Assembly (NCBI GenBank): GCA_050011155.1
Contig: JBEKJP010000015.1
Location: forward strand, 1 to 64,000
Reading direction: 5' to 3'
DNA: 64,000 nucleotides
From: Palsa-504 sp050011155
Lineage (GTDB): Bacteria > Actinomycetota > Actinomycetes > Streptosporangiales > Streptosporangiaceae
Shown: in pieces, positions 59,017 through 64,000 of the stretch
Numbering within the stretch: the first letter of the stretch is position 1
How the letters are laid out: each line of letters starts with the position of its first letter
Position numbers and translations under genes: made by a program
Notes under the pieces: model-generated
The model's input: only the letters and a program-made list of their open reading frames with translations
Told to the model about the DNA's origin: nothing
The model's database searches: none

Positions 59017-59484
59017 ATGGAGGTGACTGAGGCGAGCGTACTGCTGCTCCCGTTCGCCGCTTCAAGTGTCGGCGTGGCCCGCCGGCGGTTGGTGTCGGAC
59101 CTGATCGCGGCCGATGTCTATGATCCCGCGGTCTGTGACGTCGCGCTCGTCATCAGCGAACTGTTCAGCAACGCGCTCCGGCACGCGGCGCCGCTGCCTG
59201 GCGCGCAAATCCGCGTGACCTGGCGTATCGACCCGGTCAGGGTGCGGGTCTCGGTCAGCGACGGCGGCGGCCTGACCGTGCCCGAGCTGGGCGAGCCGGC
59301 CCAGGGGGCGACCGGCGGCCGGGGCCTGCGGATCGTAGCGAAGCTGTCGAGCCGCTGGGGAACGAGTACCGGCGAGGACGGCACCACCGTGTGGGCGGAG
59401 GTGCCGGTCCGGCCGCTGACGACCGAAGCCGAGATGACGACGGTCGGCGTGCCCGCGGTAGCGAGAGCGAGGGAGAGAGGCTAG
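59017..59484 (+). CDS. RsbW-like anti-sigma/regulatory ATPase (HATPase_c)
   Basis: A 155-residue GHKL ATPase. It has VARRRLVSDLIAADV, ELFSNALRHAAPLPGAQIRV (N box with the Mg-binding Asn), VSVSDGGGLTVP (G1 box) and ATGGRGLRIVAKLSSRWGT (G2). It is the single-domain type that pairs with STAS antagonists in partner-switching control of sigma factors. A STAS gene lies at 60789, two genes downstream, and no sigma factor is seen. ATG 59017 is preceded by weak GGGG; a longer upstream extension has no conserved features. Confidence 0.85.
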   Translation: MEVTEASVLLLPFAASSVGVARRRLVSDLIAADVYDPAVCDVALVISELFSNALRHAAPLPGAQIRVTWRIDPVRVRVSVSDGGGLTVPELGEPAQGATGGRGLRIVAKLSSRWGTSTGEDGTTVWAEVPVRPLTTEAEMTTVGVPAVARARERG

Positions 59485-59529
59485 GCGGACAGGTAACGGG
59501 GCAGCACGACCGCCAGGGGGGACGGGACG

Positions 59530-60729
59530 GTGCCGGGGTTCAGCGGGGTGGACAGCGAGGTGGGCAGGCTCCGGGCGGTTATCGTGCACCGTCCGGGAGC
59601 CGAACTGAAACGGGCGCGGCCGCGCCATGCCGGGCAGCTGCTCTTCGCCGGCCTGCCCTGGGCCGCGCGGGCCCAGCAGGAGCACGACGTCTTCACCCAG
59701 GCTCTGCGGGATCACGACGTGCAGGTCCTGTACCTGACCGAGCTGCTCCAGGACGTGATGGAGTACGCCCCGGCCCGGCAGCAGGCGATCACCGCCGCGC
59801 TCGGCTCGGTCATGCTCGGCGACGAGCTGACCGCTCAGCTCCGGTGCCACCTGGACGGGCTCGACCCGGAGGCCCTGGCCGAGACCCTCATCACCGGGCT
59901 CACCGCGGGCGAGTTCCGCCCTGGCCGCGGCGCGGTGTACCAGCTGCTCGGCACCTCGGAGTTCATCCTCCGGCCCCTGCCGGACCTGGTCTTCCTCCGG
60001 GATCCGAGCGTCTGGATCGGTGACCAGGTGGCGGTGGCCAGCCCGGCTGCGGCCAGCCGCCGGCTGCCGGCCGAGCTGACCGACGTCATCTACGCCCACC
60101 ACCCGCTGTTCGCCGGGACCAAGACGCTGTACCGGCCCGGTCAGGAGCCGCTGCACGGCGGTGATCTGCTGCTGGTCGCCCCGGGGGTGATCGCGGCGGG
60201 CTGCCCGCCGCCCGGGGCGGCCCGGCTGGCCCGGCGGATCTTCGACGCCGGACTGGCGCACACCGTGCTCGCGGTCCCGCTCGGCCACCCGGAGCGGCGG
60301 CTGGACACCGTCTGTACCATGGTGAGCGGAGATACGGTCCTGATGCGCCCGGCGGTGGCCTACTCGCTGACCGCCCGGGCGCTGACCCCGGGCGCCGACG
60401 GTCCGCGGGTCTCGCACCCGCGAGCCTTCCTCCCGGCCGCCGCCGCGGCGGCCGGGCTGGACCGGCTGCGGGTGATCGAGACCGGGTTCGGGCCCACCGG
60501 CCGCGAGCAGTGGGACGACGCCAGCAACCTGCTGGTGCTGGCTCCGGGCCTGGTCGTGACGCACGAACGGAACGTGGTGACCCTGGCCCGGCTGGAACGA
60601 TGCGGCATCGAGAGCATCGCGGTGCCCGGCAGTGAGCTGTGCGGCCCGCGGGGCGGACCGCGCAGCCTGTGCTGCCCGACCAGCCGGGATCCGGCGGCGC
60701 TTCCTGGCGGCTTAGGCAGCGAACTTTAA
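59530..60729 (+). CDS. Arginine deiminase homologue with altered active site
   Basis: A 399-residue protein of ArcA length with the overall order: VDSEVGRLRAVIVHRPG, FLRDPSVWIGDQV (Asp158 conserved), LHGGDLLLV, RRLDTVCTM and GGPRSLCCPTSRD (Cys382 at the nucleophile position). Canonical ADI needs Glu in EGGD and His in HLDT. Here they are His209 and Arg267. The usual LLFDD is LLFAG. The nucleophile Cys remains, so some chemistry may persist, but normal arginine-to-citrulline conversion is unlikely. It sits between an anti-sigma-type ATPase and a STAS protein, so a regulatory or protein-binding role is possible. GTG 59530 start with a G-rich site upstream. Confidence 0.82.
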   Translation: MPGFSGVDSEVGRLRAVIVHRPGAELKRARPRHAGQLLFAGLPWAARAQQEHDVFTQALRDHDVQVLYLTELLQDVMEYAPARQQAITAALGSVMLGDELTAQLRCHLDGLDPEALAETLITGLTAGEFRPGRGAVYQLLGTSEFILRPLPDLVFLRDPSVWIGDQVAVASPAAASRRLPAELTDVIYAHHPLFAGTKTLYRPGQEPLHGGDLLLVAPGVIAAGCPPPGAARLARRIFDAGLAHTVLAVPLGHPERRLDTVCTMVSGDTVLMRPAVAYSLTARALTPGADGPRVSHPRAFLPAAAAAAGLDRLRVIETGFGPTGREQWDDASNLLVLAPGLVVTHERNVVTLARLERCGIESIAVPGSELCGPRGGPRSLCCPTSRDPAALPGGLGSEL

Positions 60730-60788
60730 GGATGCGCTCAGCGTAGTTGCCTGGCTTCCGGGCGCCCGGCTGCGGTATGGTTCCGCTC

Positions 60789-61142
60789 GTGGAGCTAAAT
60801 GTCTCAAGTCGATTTCACGATGATCACACAATCGTGACCATTTGCGGTGAGATCGATCTCTATACCGCTCCGCGGCTGCACAGCGAACTCGTCGCCGTCC
60901 TGGTCGATGGCATGCCCACGCGGGTTGTGATTGACATGTCCGGCGTGGATTTCTGCGACTCGACCGGCATGAACGTGCTGCTTTCCTGCCTGCGCCGGGT
61001 GCGTGAGCGGGGCGGCGAGCTCGAGATCGCTGCCCCGAAGCCCGCGGTGCGCAAGATCCTCCAGGTGACCGGCCTCGACTCGGTGTTCACCGTGGTCGAC
61101 GGCTCGGCGCTGAACCAGCCGAACCCGGCCGTCCCGCAGTAG
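60789..61142 (+). CDS. STAS-domain anti-sigma factor antagonist
   Basis: A 117-residue STAS protein. It has MELNVSSRFHDDHTIVTICGEIDLYTAP and VVIDMSGVDFCDSTGMNVLL with the phosphorylatable Ser58, then GLDSVFTVVDG. Unphosphorylated antagonist would bind an RsbW-type kinase and free a sigma factor; the likely partner is the ATPase at 59017. GTG 60789 matches the family start; ATG 60777 would add four residues. It lies 59 bp after the deiminase homologue in the same direction. Confidence 0.88.
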   Translation: MELNVSSRFHDDHTIVTICGEIDLYTAPRLHSELVAVLVDGMPTRVVIDMSGVDFCDSTGMNVLLSCLRRVRERGGELEIAAPKPAVRKILQVTGLDSVFTVVDGSALNQPNPAVPQ

Positions 61143-61182
61143 AAGGACGCGGGCGGGGATTCGTTCGCCTAGTATCGGGCCC

Positions 61183-61884
61183 ATGTCAGAGGCCGGAGAC
61201 ATCGCGGTTATCATTCCCGCGCGGGACGAGGCCGACCGCATCGCCGCGACCGTGACGGCTGCGACCGTCCTCGACGGCGTCGGGCTCGTGGTGGTGGTCG
61301 ACGACGGCTCGCGGGATGGCACCAGCGGGCTGGCCCGCCGGGCGGGCGCCGTGGTGCTGCGGCACGCCCGCAACCGGGGCAAGGCCGCCGCGATGCAGTC
61401 CGGGGCGAACGCGGTCGGCCTGGTCGACCAGCGGGAGCGCCGTGCGCACCCGCGGCACCTGCTGTTCCTCGACGCGGATCTGGCCGAGTCGGCCGCGCGG
61501 GCCGGGCCGCTGGCCGGGCCGGTGCTGGCCGGCCGGGCCGACATGACCATCGCCGTCTTCGCCGCGACGGTCAAGCTCGGCGGGCACGGCCTGGTGGTGG
61601 GGCTGTCCGGGGCCGGCATCCGCCGGGCCGTCGGCTGGCAGCCGGCCCAGCCGCTGAACGGGCAGCGCTGCCTGACCCGCGCGGCGTTCGAAGCCGCGCG
61701 GCCGCTGGCCCGCGGCTGGGGGGTGGAGACCGCGCTCACCATCGACCTGATGCGGCAGGGATTCCGGGTCGCCGAGGTCGAGGTGGAGCTGGCGCACCGG
61801 GCGACCGGGACCGGCCTGGGCGCCCAGCTGCACCGCGCGCACCAGCTCACCGACGTCGCCAGGGCGCTCGCCGCACGAAGGTGA
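61183..61884 (+). CDS. Family 2 glycosyltransferase (dolichyl/glucosyl-phosphoglycerate type)
   Basis: A 233-residue GT2 enzyme. It has IAVIIPARDEADRIAATV, VVVDDGSRDGTSGLARRAGA, HARNRGKAAAMQSGA and the metal-binding LFLDADLAES. A nucleotide-sugar-dependent GT-A enzyme with no transmembrane segment. This short soluble form is like polyprenol-phosphate or glucosyl-3-phosphoglycerate synthases; product unknown. With the GT-C mannosyltransferase immediately downstream, a role in producing polyprenol-phosphate-mannose or in lipoglycan synthesis is attractive but unproven. ATG 61183. Ends in a 14-bp tandem repeat. Confidence 0.85.
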   Translation: MSEAGDIAVIIPARDEADRIAATVTAATVLDGVGLVVVVDDGSRDGTSGLARRAGAVVLRHARNRGKAAAMQSGANAVGLVDQRERRAHPRHLLFLDADLAESAARAGPLAGPVLAGRADMTIAVFAATVKLGGHGLVVGLSGAGIRRAVGWQPAQPLNGQRCLTRAAFEAARPLARGWGVETALTIDLMRQGFRVAEVEVELAHRATGTGLGAQLHRAHQLTDVARALAARR

Positions 61885-61938
61885 CCGCCCCGAGATGACC
61901 GCCCCGAGATGACCGCCCCGAGATGACAGCCCCGAGAT
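61883..61938 (+). repeat. Four 14-bp tandem repeats at a stop-start junction
   Basis: GACCGCCCCGAGAT is repeated three times, then GACAGCCCCGAGAT once. The first unit contains the TGA of the GT2 gene, and the last unit supplies the ATG of the next gene. Each unit carries an ATGA. Confidence 0.9.
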
Positions 61939-63568
61939 GACAGCTGAGCGCGCCGGGACCGCCGGGCTCATCGCGGCTGGGGTGAGCGTGGCGGGCACGT
62001 TCGCCGTCGCGGTGGCCGGCCCGTCGGTCATGGAACCGGCGCTGCCGGGACGCCCCGGCCAGCCGCCCTGGTCGCTGGGACTGCAGCCGTCTCCTTACCT
62101 GACGATCGGGCTGACCGCGACCGCGCTGGCCCTCGGGGCGTTCGGCCTGATGCTCATGCTGCGGGCGGTCCGCCGCGGCTGGTCGGTCCCGGCCCGCGCC
62201 ATGCTGATCGCCGGGCTGCTGGCGGCGGCCGCGCTGACCCTGGTGCCGCCGTTCGGCTCCTCTGACCATCTCAGCTACGCCGCTTACGGGCGGATGCTCG
62301 TCACCGGGCACAACCCGTACACCACCACCCCCGCCCAGCTGGCCGCGCTGGGTGACCCGGTGGCCCGGGCGGTGCAGGACTGGCGGGGAGCGCCGTCGGT
62401 CTACGGACCGCTCGCGACGGCCATCCAGGCGCTGGCCTCGCTGGCCGGCGGGACCTCGGTGCGGCTCACGGTGTTCGTCCTCGGCCTGGCCAACCTGGCC
62501 GCGTTCGCCGCCGTGGCGCTGCTGCTGCACCGGATGACCCGGCACGACCCGGCCCGCCAGCGGCGCGCGGCCCTGCTGTGGGCGGCTAACCCGGTGCTGC
62601 TCCAGGTGCTGGTCGCCGGCGCCCACGTGGACGGCCAGGCGGTCGTCTTCGGCGTCGCGGCGGTGGCGGTGATGTCCCCGGTGCTGTCGCGCGGTGCGTC
62701 CGCCCCCCCGGTGGCGGGCCGCCCGCTGGGACGGGCGGCGACCGCTGGCGTGCTGGTCGGGCTGGGGTTCGCGGTCAAGGTCACGATCGCCCTCACCGGC
62801 CTGGGGCTCGCTATCGCGCTCGGCTACGGGTGCTGGCGCCGCCGCCAGGCGTGGCGGGAGCTCTGGCCGCCGCTGGCGGCGCTCGGCGCGGGGTTCGCGG
62901 TGACGGCGGGCGCGGCCCTGGCCATCGGCGGATCCGCCCTGCGGCGGCAGACCTCGCAGGCGAGCGGCATGGTGTCGATCGGGTCTCCGTGGCGGGTGGT
63001 CCGGTCACTCATCCAGCTGGCGGTGACCGGGACGGCGGCGACCGACATCGTGAAGGCCGGGGCGGTCGCGCTGGCCCTGCTCCTCGCGGTGCTGCTGGTC
63101 CGCGGGCTAGCCGGAACGGCCATGACGAACGAGCCAGGCGCGCCCCTCGCGGCCGGACCGGGCGCAGCTCCGGGCCGGTACGCCACGGTCGCGTTCGCGC
63201 TCGCGCTGGCCTGGCTGTTCGCCTGGCCGTACGTGCTGCCGTGGTACGACGCGCTCGGCTGGGCGCTGCTGCCGCTGGCCGCTGGCGGGGCCGCGGAGAG
63301 CCTCGGCTGGCTGCTGCTCGCCCGGACCACCGCGCTCGGCTTCGGCTACCTGCCGGCCCGGCAGGCCGACGCGCCGCTGCCGTCGGGGCTGGGCTGGCTG
63401 CAGCCGGTGATCAGGCACGGGATCACTCCCGCCGTCCTAGCCGGGGCCACCGTGTGGCTCGTGGTTCTGATGGTGCGATCGAGGCGTATGGTGCAGGCAG
63501 GGCCGCCTGAGGCCGACAAGGCCAGCGGGGCCGCAGGTTCCCAGGCCGCCGAGGCGAAGGCCGCGTGA
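61937..63568 (+). CDS. Polytopic polyprenol-phosphate-mannose-type mannosyltransferase (second copy)
   Basis: A 543-residue GT-C protein with about 12 helices. Its first-loop motif FGSSDHLSYAAYGRMLVTGHNPYTTTP and SVYGPLATAIQALASLAGGTS mirror those of the protein encoded at 37176-38780, so the two are paralogues. Further: NPVLLQVLVAGAHVDGQAVVFG and PYVLPWYDALGWALLP. Family members (MptA/MptB) add alpha-1,6-mannose to membrane mannan. Starts at ATG 61937 inside a tandem repeat, with upstream ATGs in other frames. Overlaps the next gene by four bases (GTGA). Confidence 0.83.
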   Translation: MTAERAGTAGLIAAGVSVAGTFAVAVAGPSVMEPALPGRPGQPPWSLGLQPSPYLTIGLTATALALGAFGLMLMLRAVRRGWSVPARAMLIAGLLAAAALTLVPPFGSSDHLSYAAYGRMLVTGHNPYTTTPAQLAALGDPVARAVQDWRGAPSVYGPLATAIQALASLAGGTSVRLTVFVLGLANLAAFAAVALLLHRMTRHDPARQRRAALLWAANPVLLQVLVAGAHVDGQAVVFGVAAVAVMSPVLSRGASAPPVAGRPLGRAATAGVLVGLGFAVKVTIALTGLGLAIALGYGCWRRRQAWRELWPPLAALGAGFAVTAGAALAIGGSALRRQTSQASGMVSIGSPWRVVRSLIQLAVTGTAATDIVKAGAVALALLLAVLLVRGLAGTAMTNEPGAPLAAGPGAAPGRYATVAFALALAWLFAWPYVLPWYDALGWALLPLAAGGAAESLGWLLLARTTALGFGYLPARQADAPLPSGLGWLQPVIRHGITPAVLAGATVWLVVLMVRSRRMVQAGPPEADKASGAAGSQAAEAKAA

Positions 63569-64000
63569 CGCCGTGGCTGGACGGGCGGCCGCGCTGGGTG
63601 CTCGTACTGCTGGGCGCGCTGGCCTGGGGGGCGGCCCTGGCTGTGGTCTTCCCGCTGGTCCGGTGGTACCTGACCAGCGTGCCCGACCAGCGGATGGTCG
63701 ACCTCAACGTGTACCGTACCGGCGGCCTGAGCGTGCTGCGGGGCCAGCCGCTCTACGCCGTGGTGACCCCGCCGCCGCAGCTGCTCCCGTTCACCTACCC
63801 GCCCGCCGCCGCGCTGTTCGCGGTGCCGCTGGCGCTGCTGTCCTGGCCGGCCGCCCAGCTGGCCTGGGTGCCCGTCATCTACCTGCCGCTCGCCGTGCTC
63901 ACCTGGTTCGCGTTCGCGCCGGCGCTGCGCCGGGTCCCCGCCGGGGGGCCGCGCGCGGCCGCCCTCGCGGCCGCCTTCGCCGCCTGCGCCTACCTGTTCC
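63565..64000 (+). CDS. GT87/DUF2029-type mannosyltransferase, N-terminal part (cut by window end)
   Basis: 145 codons are visible. An N-terminal helix (WVLVLLGALAWGAALAVVFPL) is followed by the loop DLNVYRTGGLSVLRGQPLYA with the conserved acidic D, then TYPPAAALFAVPLALLSW, as in polyprenol-dependent alpha-(1->2)-mannosyltransferases (GT87). The GTG start overlaps the stop of the upstream mannosyltransferase, indicating one transcript. The rest lies outside the window. Confidence 0.8.
   Translation, partial: MTPWLDGRPRWVLVLLGALAWGAALAVVFPLVRWYLTSVPDQRMVDLNVYRTGGLSVLRGQPLYAVVTPPPQLLPFTYPPAAALFAVPLALLSWPAAQLAWVPVIYLPLAVLTWFAFAPALRRVPAGGPRAAALAAAFAACAYLF

Noticed and set aside
61883..61938. CRISPR or integrase attachment repeats
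   Set aside because: Units are contiguous 14-mers without spacers, and no integrase is near.

Overview
This window is high-GC actinobacterial chromosome. The evidence is pervasive G/C in third codon positions, many GTG/TTG starts, four-base ATGA/GTGA stop-start overlaps, and the block crgA-pknB-pknA-pbpA-rodA-pstP-fhaB-fhaA followed by a tRNA-Leu(CAG). That block, with the neighbouring cyclophilin, rhomboid and DUF5324-like genes, is a conserved origin-proximal neighbourhood in filamentous actinobacteria. A Streptosporangiales- or Treboniaceae-like soil organism would fit, but this is an inference. No phage, insertion sequence, CRISPR array or rRNA was seen.

Layout. (1) 1-7.4 kb: an atypical SDR enzyme, a Nudix hydrolase, a tartrate/D-malate dehydrogenase-type enzyme, a broken LysR regulator divergent from an MFS transporter, an MscS channel with a small membrane protein, and a Ser/Thr kinase with a PPSSA-repeat tail. 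(2) 7.4-12.6 kb: a methyltransferase relic, a solitary DNA methyltransferase, L-serine dehydratase, formyl-tetrahydrofolate deformylase and a divergent IclR regulator. (3) 12.7-23.6 kb: a one-carbon cluster with an MttB-family methyltransferase lacking pyrrolysine, an IclR regulator, a corrinoid protein, a methyl-THF methyltransferase, a corrinoid reactivase, a MetF-like reductase, a dimethylglycine/sarcosine dehydrogenase and EtfBA. Together they suggest stepwise demethylation of glycine betaine or a related methylamine to glycine, with methyl groups passing through corrinoid to THF. The nearby purU and sdaA would clear formyl-THF and serine. (4) 23.8-30.2 kb: the glgX-treY-treZ glycogen-to-trehalose operon. 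(5) 30.2-34 kb: a decaying stretch with two gene relics, several strong inverted repeats and an intact aldonolactone oxidase.

(6) 34-39.6 kb: a HerA/FtsK-like ATPase, a 103-bp cluster of three DnaA boxes, a polyprenol-dependent mannosyltransferase-like membrane protein and a DUF5324-like protein. (7) 39.7-50.9 kb: the cell-wall and division signalling locus. (8) 50.9-53.5 kb: a universal stress protein and a PAS-GAF-PAS histidine kinase. (9) 53.6-56.8 kb: the most unusual part of the window. A secreted protein with twin Cys motifs lies divergent from a 67-residue leader-core-like peptide and a PqqD-like/M50 membrane metalloprotease, with two inverted repeats in the roughly 700-bp spacer. I propose this as a candidate undescribed peptide-maturation system. 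(10) 56.9-64 kb: a Wzm/Wzt-type polysaccharide exporter, an RsbW-like ATPase and a STAS antagonist flanking an arginine-deiminase homologue that has lost active-site residues, then glycosyltransferases running off the window end.

Four genes are visibly broken (LysR, class I methyltransferase, LuxR-type ATPase regulator, amino-acid aldolase/deaminase). Each keeps recognisable pieces around missing internal or terminal segments, which suggests ongoing deletional decay. Functions come from reading motifs by eye; no database search was run.
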